Of a stretch of 64,000 bases of DNA, positions 1 through 9,091 are shown piece after piece. The translations under genes were made by a program, and so were the position numbers. A model generated the notes under the pieces. The model saw only the letters and a program-made list of their open reading frames with translations, did no database searches and was not told where the DNA came from. Within the stretch, counting starts at the first letter, position 1, and each line of letters opens with the position of its first letter. This DNA is from CBDEFX01 sp965237635 (GTDB lineage: Bacteria; Chloroflexota; Dehalococcoidia; Lucifugimonadales; CAUZJF01). The stretch covers positions 1,178,001 through 1,242,000 of the forward strand of contig CBDEFX010000002.1 in the NCBI GenBank assembly GCA_965237635.1. Reading direction: 5' to 3'.

Positions 1-2374
1 AGGTCACGCTGGCGGGAACCCCGGAGTAGTCCGCGTTGGAGACCCCGCCCTGCCCCGTCGTGGTGAGGGGAATGATGACCGTGCGCTCCGGGTCCGCGCT
101 CAGGGTGACCGTAACCGTCGCCGTGCCGCCCTCGTCCGCCGAGTAGGTGGCCGCCCGGAACTGCACGTCCACGTAGGGGTCGTCGTCGTCCCGGATGGCA
201 ACTGTAGCCGTCTGGTGGTCCCCGCCCTCCTTGACCGCGCTCGGCAGCGTTCCGAAGCTCAGCGTCACGGACTCGTCGTCGTCGTCCACGTCGTCGTCCG
301 TCAGCTCGACGGTGAACGTCTTCTCCGTCTCCCCCGGGGCGAACACCAGCTCCGACGGCACGCCGGAGAAGTCCGCGGCGGTCGCCCCGCCCGCGCCCGT
401 GACCGTAATCGGCAGCGTCACCGTCTTCTTGTCGAAGGAGGCCCCCAGCGTAACGGTTACATCAACGCTGCCCCCTTCGTCCGACCCGTAAGCCGCGGCG
501 TCGAACGTGGCCGTTACGGGTAGCTCGATCAGCTTGACCTGCAGGACGTCCCCATCCATCCAGTTAAGGTCGGGGGCATCCCACTGAAACGCTGTTTCCC
601 CATAAACCGATAAGTGATCACTGTCTCTTAAGGCAAATACTTGCTCGCCAATAGTCAGGGCGAGTCGACTAAGGTTTCCTTCACTAATTGTGGGGAAAAC
701 GGCATACACAAGCATGTCAATCTCTTCGTATCGCTCGCCTGCCCTGAAAAATGCTCCGTCGATCCAGCCGATTTGCTCCACAAAATAAACTGCATCTCCG
801 TATCTGAATGTTGGCGATACAGAAAACGATCCAGTTTGTTCAAACGGCGTGATTGAGGCTGGACCCGGAATAGAGAATGCCCCTGTAAGTGTGCCGCTGA
901 TATATTCGTTTCTGTGTAAGACAAGCAATTTCGTGTCTCGTCGCCAGGTTTCCACGGTCACCGCGTTGCATTGGATGTCTTGGCACGAACTTGCCTGTGA
1001 GCCGTCGACTCCCTGGTTTGCTCCAAGCTGCATGGCCGGCATGTGAAGATCGACCGGCGTCCTCGAGAAATAGTCCACAGTGTCGTAGTTCGCGTTGCGT
1101 CCCAGAGCATTTTCACCCAGCAAGATACCGTCGGCATCGCTGTCTCCTGCCTGCACCTCATACGAGTAGATTAACGAATGTACGTCTACGTTAATGAGTG
1201 GTGATCCCACATACCGGGCAGAGCGCCGGTGCTCTGCCCCGCTGCCCAACCAGAACGTCGCTTCCTGAGGGATATTTGTTTCGTCGACATAACGAGGGAC
1301 CACGAATTGCAGATCGATCCGATCGCCTGCTTTGTAGGTATTGCCGTCATGCGGCTTTGAAAGGACTTCTGCGTGATAAATGAAGGGAACGACAGCCGCG
1401 TGTCCCACCAAGCTGATTTGGGGCACTGTGCCCCCGGAAGCCGGATCGTCGATGCTGAAATTGCTCTGGACGCCCGTATCCTCTGCCGAGCTCGTGGTAG
1501 CGCCTATCTCAACAGTCCCTTCGCCGGACCCGCTGATTGTCACGAGAAACTCAAAGGACGATGCATCATTTGGGGTGTTCCCAAAAATCAGACCGGCCCG
1601 CCTGAAATGGGGGGCATCCAGGGTAAAGGCCTGTCTGCCGGCGCTCCCGACGGAACCGGAAAACGTGTATTGGGTAGCCCTAGGAGTTACGTCTAGACTC
1701 TCTGACTCATGTCGAACGGCATAGTCGAAAACAGCATTTAAGGCCACGTTGACAGTCAGGTCCAACGTGTCGGAGGCGGTCTTCACATCCAGCATGATGG
1801 CCGTCAGGTCGAACCCGTTGTCGGTGGCCGGTACACGGATCGTTACCTCCGCGCTCTCCGTGGCGCTGATGGTGATCGTGTCCGTTGCGTCCGCCTGCCC
1901 GATGTTGCTGACCAGCGTCACCTCCGTGTCCACCTTGTGGTCCGCGAAGGTCTGGGCGCTTAGGCCCAGGTCGGCGTCGGTGGAGTCGTCCGTGCTCCGT
2001 ATCGTCCCGCCGTTGAGGGCCAGGCCGTCCGCCTTCACCGCAATGCCGTCGGCGTCCATGTCGCCGGCAAATACCGTGTAGCCGAAGATCAACTGCCCGG
2101 TGGACGAACCGGCGCGGTCATAGAGAATGTTGCGGGGCTGCCCGCCGATGTCGATGGACAGGCGCGGGGCGCCGTCCGCCGTCGAGACCGTCACCGCCTC
2201 GCTGAAGGTCACGGTCACCTCTATCGTGTCGCCGGTGGCGTAGGTGTTGTCCGTGCCGGGGTTGGAGGTGACGGCGATGGTGGAGACGGTTGGGGTGGTG
2301 GCCTGGGCGTGTGCCACCGAAACGGAGACTGCGAACAGGGCGATGATTGCTATAACTGCGAGTAGTCGCGGCAA
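1..2374 (-). CDS. Secreted Calx-beta-like repeat protein, 3' end beyond the window
   Basis: An open frame of 791 codons runs on the minus strand from TTG at 2374 to the left edge without a stop. The start is TTG because the next residues (LPRLLAVIAIIALFAVSVSV, then AHAQ) form a clear signal peptide, and GGAAAAG lies just upstream. After the signal comes a domain with the pattern TYATGDTIEVTVTFSEAV and AGDMDADGI, then a less familiar middle, then from about residue 620 repeated Asp-rich beta-sandwich units (YGSDEGGSVDVTVTL, TYSADEGGTATVTVTL) with DDDVDDDDE and DDDDP acidic runs typical of Calx-beta calcium-binding modules. It is probably an exported surface or adhesion protein. The length beyond the edge is unknown. 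The product is inferred from repeat style, not from a catalytic motif. Confidence 0.8.
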   Translation of the reverse strand, partial: MPRLLAVIAIIALFAVSVSVAHAQATTPTVSTIAVTSNPGTDNTYATGDTIEVTVTFSEAVTVSTADGAPRLSIDIGGQPRNILYDRAGSSTGQLIFGYTVFAGDMDADGIAVKADGLALNGGTIRSTDDSTDADLGLSAQTFADHKVDTEVTLVSNIGQADATDTITISATESAEVTIRVPATDNGFDLTAIMLDVKTASDTLDLTVNVALNAVFDYAVRHESESLDVTPRATQYTFSGSVGSAGRQAFTLDAPHFRRAGLIFGNTPNDASSFEFLVTISGSGEGTVEIGATTSSAEDTGVQSNFSIDDPASGGTVPQISLVGHAAVVPFIYHAEVLSKPHDGNTYKAGDRIDLQFVVPRYVDETNIPQEATFWLGSGAEHRRSARYVGSPLINVDVHSLIYSYEVQAGDSDADGILLGENALGRNANYDTVDYFSRTPVDLHMPAMQLGANQGVDGSQASSCQDIQCNAVTVETWRRDTKLLVLHRNEYISGTLTGAFSIPGPASITPFEQTGSFSVSPTFRYGDAVYFVEQIGWIDGAFFRAGERYEEIDMLVYAVFPTISEGNLSRLALTIGEQVFALRDSDHLSVYGETAFQWDAPDLNWMDGDVLQVKLIELPVTATFDAAAYGSDEGGSVDVTVTLGASFDKKTVTLPITVTGAGGATAADFSGVPSELVFAPGETEKTFTVELTDDDVDDDDESVTLSFGTLPSAVKEGGDHQTATVAIRDDDDPYVDVQFRAATYSADEGGTATVTVTLSADPERTVIIPLTTTGQGGVSNADYSGVPASVT

Positions 2375-3055
2375 TGGTTCTTTTCCTTGTTGTCAATTTG
2401 ATTTGGAGGAACGTCCCTCCGGTGTCCGGGGTAGTCCAGGGCCACAGGAAGCAGGCCCGTGCAGGCATCGAAGGGCGCGGCGCTTCCGGGCGCCTGATGG
2501 TCGGCGGGTGTGGGGCGATAGTCGGGCGTTGGGAGCGCCCATGGGCCCGGCAGTTGCTGCCGGGCCCGTAAGGATTTGTTTCGTCGCTACTCCGCATCAA
2601 CGCTGGCTCCACGCATCTCGCCGGCTGTCGCTGCGCTCGGCAGGTGGCCCATGCCAAGAGCGCCGGCCATGTCGAGCAGCGCCGAGATGTGCTGCGAGTT
2701 CGGCCCGCACCGGGGCCCTCCACCGCCATACGGTGCGGCGATGGGTCCCCGGGCGACGGGCAATCTCCGACCATGACATACCCGACTTCTCCCTGAAGTG
2801 CGGTTATGGCGTCTGTATTCGCAAGTCATGTGCGTCGTTCGCATGGCAAAGAGATGCACCTTGCCTACAGGCAAGGTGGCTCTCAAGCGTGGCACACCTC
2901 CCCGGCGTTGCAAAAGATGAGAATAGAAAAATTGGCCTTTAATTTTTACCAATTTGTAGATAGCACTTTGCCTATTGTGATTGGTACATTGTGCTCTCGT
3001 AGCGGCTGAGCAATTGGTGTAAGTTGTCAGTGGTCTCCACTACCGCCACGCCGCC
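2375..3055. other. Intergenic region without a supported gene
   Basis: This stretch separates the divergent Calx-beta-like gene and histidine kinase. Short frames here have no family features and overlap on both strands. The part from about 2925 to 3000 is AT-rich and has CCAAT/ATTGG inverted motifs, so it may hold the kinase promoter, but no convincing -35/-10 pair is seen. Confidence 0.5.
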
Positions 3056-4378
3056 ATGAGAGTGTGTACTCGATCTAGCATGTTGAAGCGCATCAGAGTC
3101 CGTGACATTGCACCGGGAGCCCAGACTTTGCTGAGGGCAGACATTGGAGCCGTGACGAAGCGGATTTCACCGGCCGTCTGGGCCGACCCGGACGTGGTCC
3201 CGTATGCCGCGAAGGTTTCGGTGTGGGGCCGCTGGTTCGTCTGGCTCGTCACCATGTTCCAGTTCGCCTACCGGCCCAAGTTCTGGTATCCCGACAACGT
3301 CGAGTACACGCTCCTGCCGGCGGCGATGTTGGCTCTCAATGGACTGTTCCACTACCGGCTGCTGACGGACAGGCCGGTGACGTGGCGCTGGCTGCTCTTC
3401 CTCAGCGGCATGGACTTTGCTTTGATCACGGCCGGCATCGTCTTCCAGGCCAATATCACGACGCCCGGCGTCCCCCAGAGCGCGATCCACGGATTCCTCT
3501 TCCTGGCCTACTACCCAGCCCTCGCGCTCCTCGCCGTGGTCTTTACGTCGCTGTGGTTCGGGTTGGCTTGGACGACGGTGACCGCCGTCGTATACGCGCT
3601 CGTATGCCTGACGACCGGGCCCGGCCTCGACCTCAGCCTGGAGCAGGAAAAGCTGCTGCTGGTCAGAGTGGCGGCGATGTACGTTCTGGTGCTGTGGGTG
3701 AGCCTCATTGCCCGATTCGAACGCACCAGGAGGCAGGCTGCGGTGGAACGGGAGCGGCAGCTGCACCGGGAACGCGTCGATCTCTCACAGGAGATCCACG
3801 ACACTACCGCTCAGACCGCCTACATGATCGGCATGGGGATTCACAGGGCGAAGCAACTGGCCGGCGAGTCGAACGAGGAGCTGACGGCCGCTCTGGACGC
3901 GACCTCCGCGCTGTCGAGGTCGGCCATGTGGGACTTGAGACGCCCCATCGACGCAGGCCGAATCTTCGAGGGCAGGGAGCTGGGGCCCGTCCTGTGGTCG
4001 CACTGTGCGACGTTTGAGAAGATCACAGGGGTCCCGGCCAGGATGACGCAGTCGGGGCCCGAGCCCCCGCTGGCCACTGAGATGCGTGCCCGTCTCTTCT
4101 CCATAGCGCACAACGCGCTGACCAACGCCTTCCTGCACGCGCACCCGGGCGGGGTCGAGGTCAGGCTGGAGTTCGAGGCCGACAGGATACGGCTGTCCGT
4201 CTCGGACGACGGGATCGGTCTTCCCGACGGCTACGCCGAGCGCGGCCGCGGCATCAAGGGCATGAAGGCTGACGCTGAGCGGATGGGCGGAAGCCTTGTC
4301 GTGGAGAGCGGCAACGATGGAGTTGGAACGGCCGTTACCTGCGTGGTCCCCTATGAGGAGGACAAAAGAGGAGGCTGA
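3056..4378 (+). CDS. Sensor histidine kinase, NarL/DegS (HisKA_3) type
   Basis: Membrane sensor kinase of 440 aa. The N-terminal half (about residues 58-220) holds several hydrophobic membrane segments and no obvious periplasmic sensor domain. A coiled linker (RTRRQAAVERERQLHRER) leads to the dimerisation/phosphoacceptor helix SQEIHDTTAQ, with His248 as the likely phosphorylated residue. The HATPase part shows the N box (HNALTNAFLHAH, about 352-363), the G1 box SDDGIGLP (383-390) and GRGIKGM (397-403). It autophosphorylates and passes phosphate to the response regulator one base downstream. ATG at 3056 is the first start; ATG 3080 is also possible and neither has a strong ribosome binding site. 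The signal it senses cannot be told. Confidence 0.9.
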   Translation: MRVCTRSSMLKRIRVRDIAPGAQTLLRADIGAVTKRISPAVWADPDVVPYAAKVSVWGRWFVWLVTMFQFAYRPKFWYPDNVEYTLLPAAMLALNGLFHYRLLTDRPVTWRWLLFLSGMDFALITAGIVFQANITTPGVPQSAIHGFLFLAYYPALALLAVVFTSLWFGLAWTTVTAVVYALVCLTTGPGLDLSLEQEKLLLVRVAAMYVLVLWVSLIARFERTRRQAAVERERQLHRERVDLSQEIHDTTAQTAYMIGMGIHRAKQLAGESNEELTAALDATSALSRSAMWDLRRPIDAGRIFEGRELGPVLWSHCATFEKITGVPARMTQSGPEPPLATEMRARLFSIAHNALTNAFLHAHPGGVEVRLEFEADRIRLSVSDDGIGLPDGYAERGRGIKGMKADAERMGGSLVVESGNDGVGTAVTCVVPYEEDKRGG

Positions 4379-4379
4379 G

Positions 4380-5078
4380 ATGTCATCGGCAAGCCGGATA
4401 AGGGTGATGGTGGTGGACGACCATCCGATAATGAGGAGCGGCCTGCGGGAGGTGCTGGAAGCTTCAGGCCGCTTCGAGGTGGTGGGGCAGGCTGAAGACG
4501 GCGAGGAGGCGGTGAGGACCGTCCAGAGGCTTGAGCCCCAGGTCATCGTCATGGACGTGATCATGCCGAACAAGGATGGCATCGATGCCTGCCGGGAGAT
4601 CATGGAGCTCCTGCCCGGCACGCGGGTGCTGATGCTGACGGCGTCCAGTGAGATGGATGCGGTGATAGAGGCGGTCGCCGCCGGGGCGACAGGCTACCTT
4701 CAGAAGTACTCACAGCCGGAGGAACTGGCGGAAGCCGTCCTGGATGTGGCTGAAGGTCGTCTGCGGCTACCTGACAAGGTGGTCAGGGAGGTGTTCGCGT
4801 TGTTCCGCCGCGATCGTGAGGACGCCTCCAACCTGGCTTCGGACAGGCTGACGGCGTTGGAAAGGGAGACCCTGACGCTGTTCGCCAGCGGAATATCATA
4901 CGCGGAGATTGCCGAGGCGAGGGGCAACAGCACGGTTACCGTCCGGAACACCATCTACCGCATACAGGAAAAACTGGGGGTCAAGAACAAGCAGGAACTC
5001 GTGATATGGGCTGTGCGGAACGGCCTGCTGGACGACGTGGCGGTGGGCCGCGACTCCCAGGTAGTGCCGGAGGGATGA
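4380..5078 (+). CDS. LuxR/NarL-family response regulator
   Basis: Response regulator of 232 aa paired with the kinase: the kinase stop ends at 4378 and this ATG is at 4380, with AGAGGAGG inside the end of the kinase gene as ribosome binding site. The receiver domain (1-125) has the acidic pair Asp13-Asp14, phosphoacceptor Asp59 (VIVMDVIMPNKDG), the switch Thr in LMLTAS and the conserved Lys in YLQK. The C-terminal GerE-type helix-turn-helix (about 160-222) reads LTALERETLTLFASGISYAEIAEARG followed by STVTVRNTIYRIQEKLGV. It should bind DNA as a dimer when phosphorylated. Targets are unknown. Confidence 0.93.
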   Translation: MSSASRIRVMVVDDHPIMRSGLREVLEASGRFEVVGQAEDGEEAVRTVQRLEPQVIVMDVIMPNKDGIDACREIMELLPGTRVLMLTASSEMDAVIEAVAAGATGYLQKYSQPEELAEAVLDVAEGRLRLPDKVVREVFALFRRDREDASNLASDRLTALERETLTLFASGISYAEIAEARGNSTVTVRNTIYRIQEKLGVKNKQELVIWAVRNGLLDDVAVGRDSQVVPEG

Positions 5079-5250
5079 TGATTGGCGCTCAGGCGATGCG
5101 AAGGGTCTGGCCGCTCAGCAAACGGAAGGAGGAAGCCGGCTCTCTGGGCCAATAACATGCCAATACCCGAATCTACACTCTCCAAGTGGAGCCACCATCA
5201 GGCTGGGACGGCCTTCAAGCAGGCCCACGTACCCATCCGAGAGGACATCA

Positions 5251-6675
5251 TTGATGCGCCAAGCCTTTAACGAAGCAGAGTGGATCAAGGACTTGGCCGC
5301 TGCCTTGGAACAAGTGGCTGCAGAGGCGCAACCTTCCTATTATCCGCTTCCAGTTGAGACAAGTGGATACCGTTCAAGCGCCGAGCGCCGATCAGTCCTC
5401 CGTCGTGGATACGGCGCCCTCGCGGCGCGGGCCAAACATGATCCGACAGCATCCATCCAGTTTAGAGAGTCGTATCTTCAGATCAGATCGGAGCCCGTCG
5501 AAGCGATTGCTATCCTGCGGAAGCACCCGCTGATGAAGCCCGGGCTAGAGGGCTCGGCAAGGGATGAATCGATCGGATTTAGAGTTCTGGGCAGATCCTT
5601 TAGTTCAAACCTGAGAGGACTCGTTGAACGTCTCGCGAAACTCTCCGTCAAGGAAGGAGGTGTGGCGGCTGCTCGGCGCCTGCATCGCTATTTGACCGCC
5701 GGAGCAAATGGAGCCGTCCCCGCTCATGAGATTACGGTCATTCACGGATTGGTCGTGAAGACGCGCTTCAAACTTTACGCTGGTGCGTACGTGGCCCCGT
5801 ACGGGGACGCCAGGACCGAGTTCGAACTTCCCGACGAACCTGAGCCGATGTCGAAGAATAGCCTCCCAGACGCGGCCGTACTGGTGCGCAGCCTTGAATA
5901 CGGACCCGGCGTCGCACCGCTCGACCAGGATCCTGGCCTACCTGATGTGCAAGTCACCTACCGCTTTCCTGCCCAATACCGGGTCGACCTGGAGGGGTGG
6001 TTCGACGAAAGGACACTGCTCGTCGACCTGTTCTCAATCGCCGCGCGGGTTCCTCTGCTTGCCCGCACGCGCTACGTCCGCGTTGCCAGGTGGATCGATG
6101 AGATCAACTCCAACTTCGCCTTCGGCGCCCAAGACTCCCAGGGCTTCGTCTCCGACGTGTGGCCGCAAGGCCACGAACTCTCCAAGGGCGATATCGACGC
6201 GTTCTTGGGAATGGCCCGCGGCTTGCGCAAGTGGCCGGACAGAGTCGGCTCGATGAATCTCGCGATTCGCCGGGTGGCTGGCTCGTTCTCTCGTCCGGGC
6301 GGGCGATTCGGACAGGAAGACCGTATTCTCGACCTTGCCATCGCGCTGGAAGTGCTCTATGGAGGCAGGACCGGCCACAAGCTCTCGCAGCGGGCTGCAG
6401 GACTGCTTGGAGCGACTGTCAAGGAGCAGAAGCGGACATACGACCAGGCAAAGGGGTTCTATGGTGTGCGATCGAAGATCGTGCATTGGAAGAGCCCGTC
6501 TCCCTCACGAGATGCTCTCGACAGGGAGTTGGAGGCCGGGCGCAATCTAGCCTGCTGCACGCTCGCGAACTTGCTTAATCGCGACGAGCCACCCGAGTGG
6601 GCAGCCGTGATGAGAAGCCTGCTACCTGAAGCGCAAGCGTACATCGCGGCGACGAGAAGCCAGAGGGACAAATAG
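5251..6675 (+). CDS. HEPN-like (ApeA-type) hypothetical protein
   Basis: Protein of 474 aa (473 if ATG 5254 rather than TTG 5251 is used; GAGAGG precedes both). The first 300 residues have no motif I recognise. The C-terminal part (about 340-445) is alpha-helical and resembles Apea-like HEPN domains: an acidic helix (EDRILDLAIALEVLYGG) and, after it, Arg407 and His412 in VRSKIVHW, which matches the R-X4-H ribonuclease signature of HEPN proteins. HEPN proteins are often RNases in toxin or abortive-infection systems; no antitoxin or nucleotidyltransferase partner is adjacent, so a defence role is only an inference. It lies 170 bases after the response regulator on the same strand. Confidence 0.7.
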   Translation: MMRQAFNEAEWIKDLAAALEQVAAEAQPSYYPLPVETSGYRSSAERRSVLRRGYGALAARAKHDPTASIQFRESYLQIRSEPVEAIAILRKHPLMKPGLEGSARDESIGFRVLGRSFSSNLRGLVERLAKLSVKEGGVAAARRLHRYLTAGANGAVPAHEITVIHGLVVKTRFKLYAGAYVAPYGDARTEFELPDEPEPMSKNSLPDAAVLVRSLEYGPGVAPLDQDPGLPDVQVTYRFPAQYRVDLEGWFDERTLLVDLFSIAARVPLLARTRYVRVARWIDEINSNFAFGAQDSQGFVSDVWPQGHELSKGDIDAFLGMARGLRKWPDRVGSMNLAIRRVAGSFSRPGGRFGQEDRILDLAIALEVLYGGRTGHKLSQRAAGLLGATVKEQKRTYDQAKGFYGVRSKIVHWKSPSPSRDALDRELEAGRNLACCTLANLLNRDEPPEWAAVMRSLLPEAQAYIAATRSQRDK

Positions 6676-7408
6676 CGCTCCGCCGTACGGAGTTGTCGCT
6701 TCCGGGGTGCAACCCGTTAGCCTGCGGGGATGGTCAGAGGGTCCCCAGCCACAATTCGAAGATGGTTCTGTCTATCGTCAAAATAGGCCCACCAGAGAGG
6801 ACTCGAACCCGCGTCTGTAGAGTCCCTACAGTGGCTTCTCTTCCATCAGACGACTGGGGGAGAGCCTACCGCGAAGGTACCTCAGCGCCTGTGGATCATC
6901 GTTCACCGCGAGTAAACGCTTCCGCTTATTCGCCAACCGACGCAGGGAGGCGGAGGACAGCGGGGTCCGCCAGTTGCGCCAATCGCAACCTGTTCAACCA
7001 CCAGCAGGGTGAAGCTGAACCGAGACCCCAGGCCCTGACATCAATGCGCTCCCGCGCACCCAGGATCACCCACCCCAGCACGGGGGGAAGCTCCTTACCG
7101 ACTCAGGGGGCTGGTCAAGTGCTAGAGATGCAAGAGAGCTCTCTCGGCCCGAGGCCTCGAAGAGTGGCAGTTTCCACAAATACGCCTTCCAGTCCCTGAT
7201 GAAGAGGGGTAACGGGGACTGCAATCGCATAGTCTCAACTCCCGCCTCTTCGGAGGAGCTGATCATCGGCAGGAATCGCTCCAGCATCCTCATCGAAGGC
7301 AACATCCCCGATCTGACGCTAGCTGCGACCCAGTGAATGGACGGCCTAGCCCAAGAACGACGTGGGAGGCCGGAGGTCCTCTGAGCTGTCAAGCAACTGT
7401 GTTGAAAG
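6676..7408 (+). other. Gene-poor region with repeat and fragment relics
   Basis: No intact gene is seen. It holds one copy of the short inverted-repeat element family (6743-6796), then GAGGACTCGAACCCGCG, which looks like a degraded tRNA T-arm read on the minus strand but does not fold into a full tRNA. A plus-strand reading at about 7160-7336 ending ELIIGRNRSSILIEGN then IPDLTLAATQ has coding-like composition and may be a C-terminal gene scrap of unknown origin. Confidence 0.4.
6743..6796 (+). repeat. Short noncoding repeat, copy 1 (half element)
   Basis: Begins CCCCAGCCACA, continues with TTCGAAGATGGTTCTG and ends TAGGCCCACCAG. It matches the left half of the inverted-repeat elements at 28930 and 43585 and, in opposite orientation, 29291-29342 and 43954-44005. 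Confidence 0.7.
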
Positions 7409-7752
7409 TCAAGATGAGTGACCGACGAGTGGCGGGGTGCTGGCGCGCTCAGCGCGCCAGGGAGAGCGCTGCTTGAGCATGGAATTGAGTATGACGAGCA
7501 GTTTGCGCATACAGGCAACGAGGGCCACCTTCTTGGGCTTACCAGCGGCCAGCGTTGCCATGTACAGGACGGCTCGGACCCGGGCGCGTCCACCCCAGAC
7601 GGTGCGTTTACCACGCATGGTGCCGCTGTCCCTGCTGAAGGGGGCCACGCCCACCAGCGCGGCGACCTGCCGACGGTTCAGGGTGCCCAACTCCGGCAAC
7701 TGGGCCAACAGAGCGAGGGAAAGCTGCTCACCCACCCCGGGGACGCAGAGAG
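7409..7752 (-). pseudogene. IS110-family transposase, C-terminal remnant
   Basis: About 110 codons remain of the C-terminal (Transposase_20) half: VPGVGEQLSLALLAQLPEL, LNRRQVAALVGVAPFSRDSG, WGGRARVRAVLYMATL, AGKPKKVALVACMRKLL. The helix that normally lies between YMATL and AGKPKK (usually about 13-17 residues) is missing, so there is an internal deletion. The N-terminal DEDD catalytic half is gone, cut off exactly where the IS3 element begins. It cannot be functional. Confidence 0.8.
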
Positions 7753-7753
7753 T

Positions 7754-8656
7754 CTACCGCTGGGGTGTCTCGTAAACTTCATCCGATGGTAAGGCTCGTG
7801 GAAGTTCCAGTAAACACCTTTGTGGGCTCACTGCATGGAACACCTGACCCGGTGACCGATAGCCCAGGGCTTGATGGGGCCGCTCTTGGTTGTAGAAGGC
7901 CAGATAAGCCCCAATCCCCTTTCTGGCCTCAGTCCCATTTTGGTATGCCTTCAGGTACACCTCCTCGTACTTGATGCTGCGCCACAGCCGTTCCACGAAG
8001 ACGTTGTCCATGCACTGGCCCCTGCCGTCCATGCTCACTTGAACGCCTTGCGCCAACAGCATGCTGGTGAAGGCCTCGCTGGTGAACTGGCTGCCCTGGT
8101 CGGTGTTGAAGATCTGTGGCCGACCCTTGCTCAAGGCCTCTTCCAGAGCCGCAACACAGAAGTCTACCTCCAGGGTGTTGGACAGCCGCCAGGCCAGCAC
8201 GTAGCGGCTGTGCCAGTCCATGATGGCCACCAAGTAGAGGAAGCCCCGAGCCATGGGTATGTAGGTGATGTCGGTGGCCCACACCTGGTTGACCCGGTTG
8301 ATCTCCAGCCCCCTGAGCAAGTACGGATAGACCTTATGCCCTGGGTTTGGCTTGCTGGTGTTGGGACGCCGGTAGATGGCCTCCAGGCCTATCAGCTGCA
8401 TCAGCCGGCGGACCCGCTTGCGGTTGACCTGGTGTCCGTGATTTCTGAGCCAGGTAGTCATCCTTCTGGATCCGTAGAAAGGTGTCTTCAGGTACTGTTG
8501 GTCTATTAGGGCCATCAACTCCAAGTCCTCGGCGCCGGCCTCGGTTGGCAGGTAGTACAACGAGGAGCGGCTGATACCCAGCAAGGCGCACTGGCGCACC
8601 AGAGACAGCTTCGGTTCTTCTCGGTCAATCATGGCCCGGCGTTGGGACCGGCTCAC
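7754..8656 (-). CDS. IS3-family transposase OrfB (DDE integrase)
   Basis: Protein of 300 aa with the retroviral-type integrase core: the first Asp in WATDITYI, the second in IFNTDQGSQFT, and the Glu in DNVFVERLWRSIKYEEV, followed by YLAFYNQERPHQALGY, the usual C-terminal signature. An N-terminal HTH_21-like region (SLVRQCALLGISRSSLYYLP, then FYGSRRMTTWLR) precedes it. It overlaps orfA by four bases (ATGA), so it is made by translational coupling or as an OrfAB frameshift product. The frame is intact and may be active. Confidence 0.93.
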   Translation of the reverse strand: MSRSQRRAMIDREEPKLSLVRQCALLGISRSSLYYLPTEAGAEDLELMALIDQQYLKTPFYGSRRMTTWLRNHGHQVNRKRVRRLMQLIGLEAIYRRPNTSKPNPGHKVYPYLLRGLEINRVNQVWATDITYIPMARGFLYLVAIMDWHSRYVLAWRLSNTLEVDFCVAALEEALSKGRPQIFNTDQGSQFTSEAFTSMLLAQGVQVSMDGRGQCMDNVFVERLWRSIKYEEVYLKAYQNGTEARKGIGAYLAFYNQERPHQALGYRSPGQVFHAVSPQRCLLELPRALPSDEVYETPQR

Positions 8657-8937
8657 AACCCGAAGCTCCGTGACAAAAAATCCCGTTCCACCTTGAGCTG
8701 CCCAATCTGTTGGTAGAGCTGGGCAGTGAGGACCTCTTGGTCCTTCTCCTGGCGTCCAGCACCATTTTCAAAGAGGTGCGGCGCCCCCTGAATCAAGGCC
8801 TTCTTCCAGGCATGGATCTGGCTCGGGTGGACTTCAAACCGGCTGGCCAGCTCTGCAATGGTGTGCTCCCCCTGGAGCGCGGCTAAAGCCACTTTGGCCT
8901 TGAAGACTGGGTTGTGCTTCTTACGTGTTTGCTTCAT
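8653..8937 (-). CDS. IS3-family transposase OrfA
   Basis: Protein of 94 aa with an N-terminal helix-turn-helix (FKAKVALAALQGEHTIAELA, then FEVHPSQIHAWKKAL) that binds the element ends, followed by a leucine-zipper-like helix (LTAQLYQQIGQLKVERDFL). CAGGACATG at the start gives a usable ribosome site. It ends in the overlap with orfB. Confidence 0.92.
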   Translation of the reverse strand: MKQTRKKHNPVFKAKVALAALQGEHTIAELASRFEVHPSQIHAWKKALIQGAPHLFENGAGRQEKDQEVLTAQLYQQIGQLKVERDFLSRSFGL

Positions 8938-9013
8938 GTCCTGCTCCTTGTTTCCGTCCTATTTTAGGAGCGGGACTCTCTCTTAGCCACCTGTCCGAAT
9001 TTTGGGGTCCACC

Positions 9014-9091
9014 TCACTGCGCCAGCTGGGTGAGAAGAGAGGGCTGCTGGACAAGATGGCCGGCAAGTCCAAGGGAGCGGCTGCCCCTTGA
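9014..9091 (+). pseudogene. C-terminal scrap of the coiled-coil protein of the recombinase module
   Basis: Only the last 25 codons remain (LRQLGEKRGLLDKM then AGKSKGAAAP and TGA at 9089-9091). They resemble the end of the intact 327-aa coiled-coil protein at 55900-56883 (LDRELGKKRGMLARLRGKD), and both end in a stop that overlaps the start of the resolvase gene. The rest was removed at the IS3 end (9011). This shows that module A once had the same upstream gene as module B. Confidence 0.6.

Larger units (their letters stand above)
7752..9011 (-). mobile_element. IS3-family insertion sequence
   Basis: Element with overlapping orfA and orfB on the minus strand. Its outer 5' end is at about 9011, reading inward TGGACCCCAAAATTCGGACA. 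The other end abuts the IS110 remnant near the orfB stop and could not be placed exactly. It cut an IS110 element on one side and the end of a coiled-coil gene of recombinase module A on the other, so it is a late insertion or marks a deletion between these. Confidence 0.8.

Noticed and set aside
2118..2774. 218-codon minus-strand frame
   Set aside because: It overlaps the Calx-beta-like gene in another frame; its own translation is Arg/Pro-rich shadow sequence.
6790..6870. Possible tRNA on the minus strand (GGACTCGAACC)
   Set aside because: T-stem and acceptor stem do not pair and no anticodon arm fits; at most a degraded tRNA end.
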